From NCBI GenBank assembly GCA_022653695.1, contig JALCSW010000001.1, positions 117,979 to 181,978 of the forward strand: DNA of 64,000 nucleotides. The letters run 5' to 3'. The notes beneath the pieces are model-generated. The model worked only from the letters and a program-made list of their open reading frames with translations, searched no databases and was not told the origin of the DNA. A program made the translations under genes and the position numbers. The stretch is from Bacilli bacterium. GTDB lineage: Bacteria; Bacillota_I; Bacilli_A; RFN20; CAG-826. Position 1 is the first letter of the stretch, and each line of letters begins with the position of its first letter. This document shows positions 38,922-48,639 of the stretch, piece after piece.

Positions 38922-40553
38922 CTATTTGACGTATGTCGTCAACTCGCCAGCGTAAACGATGGACCCCACCGTGACGATGGCCTTGAAGTCATAGTTATCC
39001 GAAGCGGAAAGCACTTGGCCCGTATGAATATTGACGTACCAGCAATCGTGATCGAAGAACGAACTCAGGAGAACGTGCCACTCCGCGCCCAGGTCCCCGG
39101 TTATCCCGATCTGGATGGTGGCCTCGCCCGAACGGATCTTGTCGCCGATGAAGGGATCGACGCCGGTTTCGGTCCTAACATAATAAATGATGTTCCGAGC
39201 CCCGTCCTGATAAGCCTGGATGTTGAGCGGAAGGCCGCCGGAAGGCAAAGCCAAGGCGATGCCGTCTGGGTCCGATTTCGAAGCGCTGCTGATAGTGTTC
39301 TCGCCGTTGATCCGATTCACCTGCAGGGCATAGCTGTACCGGGAATCGGAATAGGCCTTGCCGCCATAGGTCCCGCCCATGGCCTGAAGGAAGAAATAAA
39401 AGGTCCCGTTTTCGGAAATCTCCGGAATCCGCTCGCCGTTATCGATCGCGCGAGGGAAGTTAGGCAAAACGTCGCCCGAAGCGTCGATGGCATAGATGTC
39501 GATCGAATAATCGGTCGTGGTGAAAGTGACGTTGTAATACGTCTCATCTTTCCCATCTTGGTCAGTGTCCTCCTTTGCCACGCCCATCTGAAAACCCGAG
39601 GGGGCGACCAGTTCCCCGGGCTTGCCCTCGGTGGTTATTTTCTCGTCGGGAACAGGGACCTGATTGGCGTTCGTCTCGGTTATCTTGACCGAAACGCTGA
39701 GAGGCGAATCCAAATAGCCGCCCTCGCCGCCCATGGCCTGAAGATAGACGTAATAATCGCCCGTTTCCTTGAAATTAGGGAAACTGTAACTGTTGTCGAT
39801 GGCACGCGGATAGCCCGGGACAATCGACCCATCCGCCAGGCAGGCGAAAAGACGGTAGCCGCTTTGGTGGCCGGAAATGACGCCTGGAGGAAGCGTTTCG
39901 CCGGTGGAGAACTGAAGCTGCCAGCCATAGCCGATCGAGGTGACTTTGATGTTGGTCGGGGCGGGCAGGTTGTTGCCCGAAGGAACCTCGACGGCAGGAG
40001 AGACCACGCCGGTGGCGTTTTTCTCCGTCAGGGCATATCCCTCAGAGAGGGGCGACTGTCCCACCGCGTTCCTCGCTTGGATCTTTATGAGGTAATCGCC
40101 ATTGGCGAAAAAATGGCTTATCACGCCGCCGTTAGCGATGACTCTGGGGAAATGGCCCTGAAGGGCATCGCTTTGATACGCATAAATAAGGTAGGACGTC
40201 GCGCCGGAGACTTCCTCGAAATTTATTTGGTAACCATTCCTCACTCCGGTGACGACGATTCCGCTTGGGGCGACTAGCGTTTCGGGAAGGGAAGAAAACG
40301 ATGACGAGCTTGAAGAGCCATCCGAAGAGCCGCTGGACGAAGATCCCGCGTAAGAAGAGGAAGACGAAGATACCCCCGATGAATCGGAGGAAGAAGACGA
40401 GGCGAGGCCGCCGCCTTGGGAAGAACCGGAAAGGCCTGAATCGGTCGACGAAGACGAAACTGACGAAGGAATAGGAGCCAAACTGACGCTACCACAGCCG
40501 CTTAATGCCAAAAAGGAGGCGGCAAACAGTCCCAAACGAGAACATTTTTTCAT
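38922..40553 (-). CDS. Surface lipoprotein with Ser-rich linker and FN3-like repeats
   Basis: About 543 residues. Signal peptide with lipobox LALSGC, then a 65-residue serine/glycine-rich linker, then two or three fibronectin III-like modules (APSGIVVTGVRNGYQINFEEVSGA; APTNIKVTSIGYGWQLQF; APSGFQMGVAKED) and a distinct C-terminal domain of about 130 residues. I start at MKKCSRLG (40,553), since the GGGG element eight bases upstream serves that ATG. The neighbourhood of starch-related lipoproteins suggests a surface glycan-binding role, but no carbohydrate-binding motif is certain. It is divergent from the lipoprotein at 40,861. Confidence 0.75.
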   Translation of the reverse strand: MKKCSRLGLFAASFLALSGCGSVSLAPIPSSVSSSSTDSGLSGSSQGGGLASSSSSDSSGVSSSSSSYAGSSSSGSSDGSSSSSSFSSLPETLVAPSGIVVTGVRNGYQINFEEVSGATSYLIYAYQSDALQGHFPRVIANGGVISHFFANGDYLIKIQARNAVGQSPLSEGYALTEKNATGVVSPAVEVPSGNNLPAPTNIKVTSIGYGWQLQFSTGETLPPGVISGHQSGYRLFACLADGSIVPGYPRAIDNSYSFPNFKETGDYYVYLQAMGGEGGYLDSPLSVSVKITETNANQVPVPDEKITTEGKPGELVAPSGFQMGVAKEDTDQDGKDETYYNVTFTTTDYSIDIYAIDASGDVLPNFPRAIDNGERIPEISENGTFYFFLQAMGGTYGGKAYSDSRYSYALQVNRINGENTISSASKSDPDGIALALPSGGLPLNIQAYQDGARNIIYYVRTETGVDPFIGDKIRSGEATIQIGITGDLGAEWHVLLSSFFDHDCWYVNIHTGQVLSASDNYDFKAIVTVGSIVYAGELTTYVK

Positions 40554-40739
40554 AAGATACCCCATCGATTAGGAAATCGGTTTCTTAATTTATTTTATCT
40601 GATTTCGGGCCAAAGTAAAGGAAAGGCCGCAAAAGCCACGGAAGAGTTCCGCCTCCAGCAAGGGCCATTCGAACTTGCGGATTCAAAGGAAAACAAAATC
40701 CCCCACTTAACAAAACACCGTTTGCGAAGCATCCATCGA

Positions 40740-40839
40740 CTTAAATGTTTAAGTATTGATTAAATGTGACTTGTTACCGCTTACATATTATCGTTGACAG
40801 CCATTTTGCCAATGCTAAACTTGTTGTACTTAAACGTAT
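40740..40839 (+). promoter_or_regulatory. Promoter and LacI-type operators of the starch lipoprotein gene
   Basis: TTGACA (40,794-40,799) with TAAACT (40,816-40,821, preceded by TGC as an extended -10), 16 bp apart. Upstream are the palindrome CTTAAATGTTTAAG (40,740-40,753) and TGTTACCGCTTACA (40,772-40,785), the latter close to the LacI-family consensus TGTAANCGNTTACA. The half site ACTTAAAYGT recurs at 40,828-40,837 downstream of the -10. The LacI-type regulator at 42,438 is the obvious candidate to bind. Confidence 0.55.
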
Positions 40840-40860
40840 AGGTAGGAGGAAGAAAATACC

Positions 40861-42387
40861 ATGTTTAAGAAGAACATTTCGATCCTATTGCTTTCCGCAG
40901 GCGCGGCCATGGCGCTCGTCGCTTGCGGATCCACCTCAAGCCCCTCAAGCGAGGCCTCTTCGGCTCCCTCGGACAAGATCACGGTCTCTTTCATGGATGG
41001 AAGCGCCGTCCTGAAGACCGAGGAAATCGAGAAAGGAACCAAGGTTGCGTCCTATACACCTGTTAAGGATGGCACGAGCTTCATCGACTGGTATCTGACG
41101 CCCTCATTCTCCCGCTACTTCGATTTTGATGCGTCCCTCAACGCGGACACGCAAATCTACGGAGCGTTCTCGACCTACGCCGAGGATACGCGAAATTACT
41201 TCATCGCCGGTTCGGGAACCAGCAAAACCCTGACCGAATCAAATTGGGGTAAAGTCGCCACCGACAACCTTAAGTTCGCCAAAGCATCAGATGCCAACGT
41301 CAACAAATACACGTATACGGCGAACCTGTTCAGCGGCGATATGTTCCAAGTGACGGAACTCTCAGGGGATCCGCTCGCCTGGGGATGGCAATTCGGGTAC
41401 GGCTACATCAAGAACGTGACGGAAGTGGCCGATTTCACCAAATCATCCGGAGGATTGGCCGATTCCACGCGCAAGAATAACATCCAGTTGACCAAGGACG
41501 GCAATTACACCATTACCTTGGTCACCTATCCCGACCACGATAACGACAGCGAGGACAACGCCGCCGCGAAGATCAACAACTGCGATCGCCTGACGATAGT
41601 GAGAAACGGCGACTCAACCGAAGAAAAAGCGACCGGGACAACCGATTTCTACATCAAAGGTAACAAAATCACGAATTGGCAGAACGTCTACGATCCCCAG
41701 GCCAAGATGAGCTATGACAAAGCCACGAACTTATACTCATTGACCACTTTCCTCGACCAGGGCGATGAGTTCATGTTCTTTTCGCGTTTCACCGACAGCG
41801 CCACCAACGTGACGACCGACGGCAACGAATTCATCAAGGGCGAGAACCTCGCCGCCGATGAAGACACCGCCGCGGCCCTCAGTGCCAACGCCAACGGGAA
41901 CATCCTCGCCGTCGTCAAAGGCCAATATGCCTTCGTATACGATGCCACGACGAAAAAACTGTCGGCGAAAGCCGACGCCAGCAAATACATCGCCGAGGGC
42001 AAATACTATCTCAACAGCAATCTCCTCGCCGACGATTGGTCGATCAGCACTTGCTTCAACGAGAGCTATCGCCTGACCGAAACCACCGAGGGTTCGTTCG
42101 TCTATACGGCTTCCGGAATCGAGATGGCGGAAGGCAAGCAGTTCGCCATCGCCAAATTCACCGCGGACGCCACCGAACCGGGAGAAGGCTGGGCGAATAG
42201 TTTGGGAAGCTTCAATTTCCAGAACCTCGCCGCCAGCGGCGAAGCCAACGCCAACGACCAGTTCGAGGCCGCCGACCTGTCCGGGGATTACCCCAACTAC
42301 AACCTCAAAGTCAAAACCGCGGGAACCTACGACGTGACTTTCGACGCCTACAGTTCCCTCATCACCATCGCCGTCCACGCGAGCTGA
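40861..42387 (+). CDS. Starch/maltodextrin-binding surface lipoprotein (SusE/F-like modules)
   Basis: 508 residues. Lipobox ALVACGS after a signal peptide and a Ser-rich linker. Residues 40-105 form an InlB B-repeat-like domain (KITVSFMDGSAVLKTEEIEK...GTSFIDWY). Three related modules follow (YFIAGSGTSKTLTESNWG; DFYIKGNKITNWQN; YYLNSNLLADDW), the pattern of SusE/SusF-like starch-binding domains. It probably gathers alpha-glucan at the cell surface for the GH13 enzyme and ABC importer encoded next door. Strong ribosome binding site (GTAGGAGGA), a good promoter and LacI-type operators are seen upstream. Confidence 0.8.
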   Translation: MFKKNISILLLSAGAAMALVACGSTSSPSSEASSAPSDKITVSFMDGSAVLKTEEIEKGTKVASYTPVKDGTSFIDWYLTPSFSRYFDFDASLNADTQIYGAFSTYAEDTRNYFIAGSGTSKTLTESNWGKVATDNLKFAKASDANVNKYTYTANLFSGDMFQVTELSGDPLAWGWQFGYGYIKNVTEVADFTKSSGGLADSTRKNNIQLTKDGNYTITLVTYPDHDNDSEDNAAAKINNCDRLTIVRNGDSTEEKATGTTDFYIKGNKITNWQNVYDPQAKMSYDKATNLYSLTTFLDQGDEFMFFSRFTDSATNVTTDGNEFIKGENLAADEDTAAALSANANGNILAVVKGQYAFVYDATTKKLSAKADASKYIAEGKYYLNSNLLADDWSISTCFNESYRLTETTEGSFVYTASGIEMAEGKQFAIAKFTADATEPGEGWANSLGSFNFQNLAASGEANANDQFEAADLSGDYPNYNLKVKTAGTYDVTFDAYSSLITIAVHAS

Positions 42388-42406
42388 TCGCGCGAATTGG
42401 CAAGGC

Positions 42407-42435
42407 AAGGCGCGCGCCCTCAAAGCGCGCGCCTT
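42407..42435. terminator. Bidirectional terminator
   Basis: Eleven-base perfect stem AAGGCGCGCGC/GCGCGCGCCTT between the convergent lipoprotein and LacI-type genes. It has only short T-runs, but the stem is very strong and can serve both directions. Confidence 0.75.
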
Positions 42436-42437
42436 CC

Positions 42438-43223
42438 TTAACGGACGAGAAGACGCCGGGCCTGAGGTTCCTTCGAACGAGTGACCTCAAGAAAGCACTT
42501 CAGCAACGAGTCGATCTTGTCCTCGCTATAAGCGCTAAGGAACGCCGGATGCAACCCGTGTTGGCGGCAATGCTCGTAAACGGCTTCGTCCCGGACGAAA
42601 AAAGGGACGCCGGAAGGGGGCAAAGACGAGAAGATGTCATCCGAAGAGGAGACGTAGCGGGTCTTGAAGTGGGCTTCGACGTATTTCCGATAGTTTTCGT
42701 TGGCAAGAGGAAGGGAAATCATGATTCCCGTTCCGTCGTATGAGGAGAAATCGTCGCTGATCTCGTAAAAAAGCGGGTCGTTGACCAGGCAATCCAGCGC
42801 GATGACGGGAACGAGGTTGTTGCTCGCGATCTCGCGGAAGAAGGCGTCCTCGGCCCCGACGACGACGATGGCGTCGACGTCGTTGATCGAAGAGGTTTCC
42901 TTGGAGGAGACGAAATACGTCCTGAAACCGATTCTCCCGAAAGAAGAGGTCAGTTTCTCAAAGGAAAGGAAGGCGTTGGCCTCCGCCAAAAGGCTATTCG
43001 GGCTGCCAAAGTAGAAGGCCACCGCGTTGCTTCGCCCCATCGCCAAAGAACGGGCCGCGCCGTTGCTCCGATAGTGATAAAGGTTGGCGATCTGAAGGAT
43101 CTTCTTCTTCGCCGAAGCGCTGATCTTCTGGTCCTTGCGATCGTTAAGGACATAAGAAACGGTCGCGATCGAAAATCCCGATTCCTTAGCGATTTCCTTG
43201 ATCGTCACCCGCTTCTTGACCAT
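42438..43223 (-). CDS. LacI-family regulator (short)
   Basis: 261 residues. The helix-turn-helix and hinge are typical (TIKEIAKESGFSIATVSYVL, NDRKDQKISASAKKKI, NYHYRSNGAARSLAMGRSN). The effector-binding part is about 70-80 residues shorter than in usual LacI proteins (330-340), losing part of the second lobe, though no frameshift is visible. It is divergent from the GH13 gene with only 53 bp between and likely represses the maltodextrin genes. A reduced sensor might respond to another signal or act constitutively. Confidence 0.85.
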   Translation of the reverse strand: MVKKRVTIKEIAKESGFSIATVSYVLNDRKDQKISASAKKKILQIANLYHYRSNGAARSLAMGRSNAVAFYFGSPNSLLAEANAFLSFEKLTSSFGRIGFRTYFVSSKETSSINDVDAIVVVGAEDAFFREIASNNLVPVIALDCLVNDPLFYEISDDFSSYDGTGIMISLPLANENYRKYVEAHFKTRYVSSSDDIFSSLPPSGVPFFVRDEAVYEHCRQHGLHPAFLSAYSEDKIDSLLKCFLEVTRSKEPQARRLLVR

Positions 43224-43276
43224 TTGTTTGATTATATACCATCACCAAGCTGAGAAAAAAAGAAAGAAGGCTTCCC

Positions 43277-44968
43277 ATGAAACGAACTTTGATCGAACAC
43301 CGCATGGATTCCCCCGATGCTTTTCCCCTGTCGGAGAATTCGTTTTACGTGCGCCTGCGAATAGGCAAGGGCGGGCGGTTCGACAAAGTGGAGATTCTTT
43401 ATAACGACAAATACGATTTCCCCAAAAAACAATATCGTTTGGAGATGAAAAAAAAGGGCGGCGACGCCACGTGGGATAACTACGAGGCCGTCTTGCCCCT
43501 TCAAGACCGCCGTCTCGCCTATATTTTCCGGTTGTCTCGCGCCGGGAGGAAAAGTTTCTTCAGCGAGGACGGCCTCAAGGACAACTACGATTTCCCCCAA
43601 TCGTATTTCAATTTCTTCCAATACGCCTTCATCAACGAAACGGACATCGTGAAAATCCCCTCATGGGCCAAGAAAGCCTGTTTCTACGAGATTTTCGTCG
43701 ATCGCTTCAATCGCGGAGACAAGAGCAAGGACGACTCTTACGTCAACATCCGCTGGGGCAACAAAGTCAAAACGAACTCTTTCGCCGGGGGCGACCTTAA
43801 AGGGATCTCGGATAGGCTCGATTACCTCGCTGGTTTAGGGATCAACGCCCTTTACCTGACCCCGATTTTCCTCTCGAAGAGCAACCACAAATACGACACG
43901 ATCGATTATTTCCGAATCGATCCCGAGTTCGGGAGCGCGAACGATTTGAAAGAGTTGGTTTCCTCGGCCCACGAAAAAGGCATGCACGTGGTTTTGGACG
44001 CGGTCTTCAACCACTGCTCCTCCGCTTGCAAGGAATTTCAGGACGTCATAAAAAACGGGAGCAGATCGCCATACTACGATTGGTTCATAATACATGGGGC
44101 GGAAGTGGACGTGAGGAAGCCCAACTACGAGATGTTCGCCTCCTGCTCCTACATGCCGAAGATCAATACCGCCAATCCCGGGGCGGCGGCCAAACTCATC
44201 GAAGTGGGGACCCGCTACATCAAGGATTTCGGCATCGACGGCTGGCGCCTCGACGTCAGCGACGAGGTCTCCCATTCCTTTTGGCGGGCCTTCCGCCTCG
44301 CGATGAAGAAAGCCAACCCCGATTGCCTTTTGATCGGGGAGAACTGGCACGACAGCTATTCCTACCTGGAGGGCGACCAATTCGACTCGATCATGAATTA
44401 CGCCCTCACCAAGGCCTGCCTCGACTACTTCGCAAGCAGACGGTTCGACGCCGCGGCGATGGCGGAGCGGTGCAATCATTTGCTGATGAGAAACAAGGCC
44501 CCCGTCAACTCCATGATGCTCAACTTGCTGGATTCCCACGACACGACGCGCTTCCTCACGAGCCTAGGCGGGAACCGTTCCCGCTTCTACGCGGCTTTGA
44601 CGTTCCTTTATTTCTACCAAGGGATGCCATGCCTATACTATGGCGACGAAATCCCCCTCGAAGGGGATTACGATCCGGACAACCGCCGCTGCTTCCCCTC
44701 GAAAATACCCGAGGACTCATTCTTGGAACGGATAAAGGGGCTGACGGCCCTTCGGCGGATGCCTCTTCTTCAAGAAGGAGACATCAACGTCGAGGAAGAG
44801 AACGGGATGCTCAAAGTCAGAAGAGGCCTCGGGCGAAACGAAATGTCGCTCTTCATCAATCTGACGGACGAAAGGAAACGTCCGAAAATAGGGGAAAGGG
44901 TCCTCGAAAGCGGATGGAAAGACGGATTTTTGGAACCCAATGGGTTCGTCATAGCGAAAGGAGAATAG
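43277..44968 (+). CDS. GH13 alpha-glucan hydrolase (neopullulanase/cyclomaltodextrinase type)
   Basis: 563 residues. N-terminal beta domain (1-120) typical of the GH13_20 group, then a TIM barrel with conserved regions DAVFNHC (about 240), DGWRLDVSDEV (nucleophile Asp), LIGENWHD (acid Glu) and NLLDSHDTTR (third Asp), plus YYGDEI. No signal peptide, so it probably acts in the cytoplasm on imported maltodextrins or cyclodextrins. The ribosome binding site is AGAAGG. Immediately followed by the maltodextrin ABC transporter with 7 bp between, so one operon. Confidence 0.9.
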   Translation: MKRTLIEHRMDSPDAFPLSENSFYVRLRIGKGGRFDKVEILYNDKYDFPKKQYRLEMKKKGGDATWDNYEAVLPLQDRRLAYIFRLSRAGRKSFFSEDGLKDNYDFPQSYFNFFQYAFINETDIVKIPSWAKKACFYEIFVDRFNRGDKSKDDSYVNIRWGNKVKTNSFAGGDLKGISDRLDYLAGLGINALYLTPIFLSKSNHKYDTIDYFRIDPEFGSANDLKELVSSAHEKGMHVVLDAVFNHCSSACKEFQDVIKNGSRSPYYDWFIIHGAEVDVRKPNYEMFASCSYMPKINTANPGAAAKLIEVGTRYIKDFGIDGWRLDVSDEVSHSFWRAFRLAMKKANPDCLLIGENWHDSYSYLEGDQFDSIMNYALTKACLDYFASRRFDAAAMAERCNHLLMRNKAPVNSMMLNLLDSHDTTRFLTSLGGNRSRFYAALTFLYFYQGMPCLYYGDEIPLEGDYDPDNRRCFPSKIPEDSFLERIKGLTALRRMPLLQEGDINVEEENGMLKVRRGLGRNEMSLFINLTDERKRPKIGERVLESGWKDGFLEPNGFVIAKGE

Positions 44969-44975
44969 GAAAACC

Positions 44976-46430
44976 ATGACAAAACATTTGAAGATGAGGC
45001 TCCTAGCGACCGGAATGATCGCCATAGGTCTGGCCGGCTGCTCGGGCAGAGGCTCCGATAGCGTCGTTTCTTCGGGCGGCAACGACGCCGTTTTTGACAA
45101 ATTCGACGGGGACATCGAGCAAAACGTCACGTTGCACATCCTCGAGAACGACACGGCCAAGAGCTTAGGGTACCTCGATGAGTTGCTGAGCGACTTCAAC
45201 GCCGCCTACGCCGACAAGGGAATCAAGGCCGTCGACGCCAACATCGACCAGTACACCGACCTCGCCCAAGATGGGCCGGCGGGATACGGTCCCGATCTCA
45301 TCTACCAAGCCAACGACATGATAATGAAGAACGTGGCCGGGCATCACATCCTTCCGCTTCCGACCGAGAAAATCGAAGCGGAAAGCGAGTTGCCCGAGGA
45401 AGCCGCCAAGGCTTTCCGCGGGACCATAAACGGAAACACCTACACTTTCGGGGTGCCGGTCAACATCCAAGCCCCCTTCCTTTTCTATCGGAAGGACATG
45501 CTGCCTGAAGGCTGCGACAAGAATGGCAACGGGGTTCCCGACATGATCGAATCGTGGAACAATCTCTATTCCTACAGCCAAGCGATCAAAGCGCAAGGCG
45601 GGACGAAGCGGGGCTACATGAAGGCCCTCTACGACGTCTATTTCTCAAGCGGCTTCCTCTTCAGTTACGGGGGCTACGTCTTCGGGGATAACGGCACCGA
45701 CCCCAACGACATCGGATTCAATAAGGGAGAGGCGTACAAAGGTGCGCGGGAGATCCGTCAGCTGGCCAGCGCCATGGACAAGACCTGCAGCGACACCTCC
45801 ATCAACACCACCTGCTACAGCAAGCTCGCCCAAGGCGAGTTCTTCGCGACCATGACGACCCCCGACGTCAAGAACAACTTCATCAACGAGATGGCCAACC
45901 AATACGAGACGACCGAGGGCCTAAGCAAAAACGATGCCTTGCAAAAGGCCGAGGACAACCTCGTGATCGCCGACTTGCCGAAACTGCCCTCCTCCGGTGA
46001 CCTGACCGAGGATAGCCCGACCCTCATCGACATGAAGACGATGGGCGGCATCAACGGCTACGCCATCTCGAGTTACACCAAAGCGCCGAAGGCCTGCTTG
46101 GCTTTCCTCAATTTCGCCACATCCTACGACATGATAATGAAACGCAGCCAGATGATGGGCATCGCCCCCTGCCGCGACGACGCCGTCAAAGAGGCCGGCG
46201 GATTGTCGGGCCGGCTCTTCTCCCGCCTCACCAAAGGGGATATCTATCTCATGCCCTCCATCACCCAAGTGGCTCAGATCTGGACGCCGGCCGAGACCCT
46301 TAATAAGGATTTGGCCATGGATCCCTACCGCCCCGCCTCCGAGCAGAAATACACCACGGACGCCGCCCTTCAAAAAGGGCTCGACAAAGTCGTGAGCGAC
46401 ATCGCCGCCGCGATTTCCACCCTGCAATAA
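44976..46430 (+). CDS. malE: Maltodextrin-type ABC solute-binding lipoprotein
   Basis: 484 residues. Signal peptide with lipobox GLAGCSG. Mature part is a class I sugar-binding protein (ENDTAKSLGYLDELLSDFNAAY; YGVPVNIQAPFLFYRKDML-like block; GGINGYAISSYTKAPKACLAFLNF). Ribosome binding site AAAGGAG. The gene order GH13-malE-malF-malG-ATPase gives the substrate guess (maltodextrin). Confidence 0.88.
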   Translation: MTKHLKMRLLATGMIAIGLAGCSGRGSDSVVSSGGNDAVFDKFDGDIEQNVTLHILENDTAKSLGYLDELLSDFNAAYADKGIKAVDANIDQYTDLAQDGPAGYGPDLIYQANDMIMKNVAGHHILPLPTEKIEAESELPEEAAKAFRGTINGNTYTFGVPVNIQAPFLFYRKDMLPEGCDKNGNGVPDMIESWNNLYSYSQAIKAQGGTKRGYMKALYDVYFSSGFLFSYGGYVFGDNGTDPNDIGFNKGEAYKGAREIRQLASAMDKTCSDTSINTTCYSKLAQGEFFATMTTPDVKNNFINEMANQYETTEGLSKNDALQKAEDNLVIADLPKLPSSGDLTEDSPTLIDMKTMGGINGYAISSYTKAPKACLAFLNFATSYDMIMKRSQMMGIAPCRDDAVKEAGGLSGRLFSRLTKGDIYLMPSITQVAQIWTPAETLNKDLAMDPYRPASEQKYTTDAALQKGLDKVVSDIAAAISTLQ

Positions 46431-46436
46431 CGGTTT

Positions 46437-47798
46437 ATGAAAGCCTCCTTTGCCAATTGGGTCGAAAAGCGGAAAGGCCACCGTTCGCGGCTGATCGACT
46501 TTTTGGCGACGGCGGATTGGAAAACCCGGTGCTCGATGGGGCTCATGGGCCTCGGCCAGCTCTTTCACCGCCAATTTCTCAAAGGTGGCATCTATCTCGC
46601 CATCGAGGCCGCTTTCGTTTATTTCATGGTGGCTTACGGAGGCCGCGATCTCGTTGGCCTCGTCACCCTTGGCACCGTGAAGGCCGACCCGTGGCTCGGC
46701 ACTCCGGGCGACAATTCGGTCACCATGATGCTGAAAGGGCTCTTGAGCGTTTTCGCGGTCGTTTTCTTCCTTGCGCTATACGTAGGAAACGTCAAAGGAT
46801 GCTATCGGACCTCGCTCAACGAGGCGAGGGGGATCGCGCCCAATTCCTTCGCCGACGACCTTGCCAACCTCGCGGGGGCGGATTTCCCGAAAATCGCGCT
46901 GTTCGTCCCGATCCTCGGCGTCGTCGTTTTCTCCCTCGTTCCCATCGTGATGATGATCTTGATCGCCTTCACCAACTATGGGGGAAGCGTCGTCCCCCCA
47001 GAATTGGTCAGCTGGATCGGACTAGGCAATTTCGAAACGATTTTCTCCCTTGGCAACGTCGGCCCCACGTTTGGAAAAATCTTGGGTTGGAACCTTCTAT
47101 GGGCCTTTTCCTCGACCTTCCTCAATTATTTCCTCGGCATTGGGCTGGCGTTATTGATCAACAAAAAATGCGTGAAACTGAAAGGGCTCTTCCGCGTCTT
47201 CCCGGTCCTCGCCTACGCCATTCCGGGATTCATCACCCTCATTGGTTTCCGTTTCATGTTCTCCCTCGGCGGGCCGATCAACTACTACCTTTCCAACGGC
47301 GGGGCCAACCAAGCCGCCATCGTCGATTTCCTCGGGCTCGACTCCAAGTGGAGCGCCCGCCTCATCGGTTTGCTCGTCAATGCCTGGCTTTCCATTCCGA
47401 CCACGATGCTCCTGGCGACGGGTTTGCTAAGCAACATCAACGGGGACCTTTACGAAGCGGCCTCGATCGACGGGGCGGGCAAAACCAAGCAGTTCTTCGA
47501 CATCACCCTGCCCTACATCATCTTCGCCACCACCCCCACGCTCATCAGCCAGTTCATCGGGAACTTCAATAACTTCGGCATCTTTTATTTTTTGAGGGGC
47601 GGGCTTTATAGCGACGGGTATTTCCTTTCCAGCGACACCGATCTTCTCATCAACTGGCTTTATAACCTCTCCATCAGCAACAACTATTACTCGATCGGCG
47701 CGGCCATCTCGCTCATCATCTTCCTATTGACCTCGACCTTTTCCCTCATCGTCTACGTCCGTTCCAACGCCTACAAAAAGGAGGACACGTACCGTTAA
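46437..47798 (+). CDS. malF: ABC sugar permease MalF-type
   Basis: 453 residues with about eight membrane helices. The EAA loop is EAASIDGAGKTKQFFDITLP near residue 345. The extra 150-residue N-terminal part contains two helices and a soluble loop, as in MalF proteins of Firmicutes. It starts 7 bases after malE with no clear ribosome binding site, so translation is probably coupled. Confidence 0.88.
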   Translation: MKASFANWVEKRKGHRSRLIDFLATADWKTRCSMGLMGLGQLFHRQFLKGGIYLAIEAAFVYFMVAYGGRDLVGLVTLGTVKADPWLGTPGDNSVTMMLKGLLSVFAVVFFLALYVGNVKGCYRTSLNEARGIAPNSFADDLANLAGADFPKIALFVPILGVVVFSLVPIVMMILIAFTNYGGSVVPPELVSWIGLGNFETIFSLGNVGPTFGKILGWNLLWAFSSTFLNYFLGIGLALLINKKCVKLKGLFRVFPVLAYAIPGFITLIGFRFMFSLGGPINYYLSNGGANQAAIVDFLGLDSKWSARLIGLLVNAWLSIPTTMLLATGLLSNINGDLYEAASIDGAGKTKQFFDITLPYIIFATTPTLISQFIGNFNNFGIFYFLRGGLYSDGYFLSSDTDLLINWLYNLSISNNYYSIGAAISLIIFLLTSTFSLIVYVRSNAYKKEDTYR

Positions 47799-47799
47799 T

Positions 47800-48633
47800 A
47801 TGAATCCCCGCGTCAAGAAAATCCTCGATATCCTTCTGACTTACTGCGTTTTGATCGTCGTTTCCGCGATTTTCGTCTTCCCCTGCCTTTGGCTCGTCCT
47901 CGCCTCCTTCTCCAAATCCGGCTCGATCTATTCCTTCAACGGCTTCTTCCCTTCCTCCTACAGTTTCGATTCCTTCGCCCGGCTCTTCGCCGACACGACG
48001 ATGTACAACTACCCCCGCTGGCTCCTCAACACCCTTTTCGTCGCCACCCTCAGTTGCCTTTTCTCGACGCTTTCGCTGATCCTGACTTCCTACACGATCT
48101 CACGCTTCGAGTTCCGAGCCCGCCGCCCTCTCATGAAAGGGGCGCTGGTTCTCGGGATGTTCCCAGCCTTCATGGCGATGACCATCATCTACGTCCTCAT
48201 GACTCAGTTCAACCTCATCAACAACCTTTGGGGGCTGATCCTCATCTATTCCGGCACGGCCCCGATGGGCTATCTCGTCCAAAAGGGGTTTTTCGACACC
48301 ATCCCCAGCTCGATTTACGAGGCGGCGGCGATTGACGGGGCGAGCAACGCCAGGATCTTCCGCACGATAACCCTGCCTCTCGCCAAGCCGATCATCGTCT
48401 ACACCGCCCTGACCTCCTTCACCTGGCCTTGGAGCGATTTCATTTTGCCGAAATTGCTATTGAAGGACAAAAACATGTACACCGTCGCGGTCGGCCTCAT
48501 GGGGCTCGACGAGACGGAGTTCTCCCGTTTCGCCGCCGGGGCGGTCTTCATCGCCATCCCGATCGTGGTTCTTTATTTCATTTTGGTCAAAGACATGGTC
48601 AACGGGCTCACCAACGGGGCCGTGAAAGGATAA
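47800..48633 (+). CDS. malG: ABC sugar permease MalG-type
   Basis: 277 residues with six membrane helices. The EAA motif is EAAAIDGASNARIFRTITLP near residue 170. It directly follows malF (1 bp between) and precedes the ATPase gene, so it completes the membrane part of the importer. Confidence 0.9.
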   Translation: MNPRVKKILDILLTYCVLIVVSAIFVFPCLWLVLASFSKSGSIYSFNGFFPSSYSFDSFARLFADTTMYNYPRWLLNTLFVATLSCLFSTLSLILTSYTISRFEFRARRPLMKGALVLGMFPAFMAMTIIYVLMTQFNLINNLWGLILIYSGTAPMGYLVQKGFFDTIPSSIYEAAAIDGASNARIFRTITLPLAKPIIVYTALTSFTWPWSDFILPKLLLKDKNMYTVAVGLMGLDETEFSRFAAGAVFIAIPIVVLYFILVKDMVNGLTNGAVKG

Positions 48634-48639
48634 AAACAT

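Noticed and set aside
38619-40277. Long 552-codon open frame on the plus strand
   Set aside because: It is the antisense shadow of the minus-strand lipoprotein; its composition is not protein-like, it has no ribosome binding site, and it crosses the tRNA half.
44026-44979. 317-codon plus-strand frame inside the GH13 gene
   Set aside because: Arg/Pro/His-rich alternate frame of a GC-rich gene; the GH13 frame has all catalytic motifs.
46457-47572. 371-codon plus-strand frame overlapping malF
   Set aside because: Arg/His/Pro-rich shadow of the permease gene without membrane helices or a start signal.
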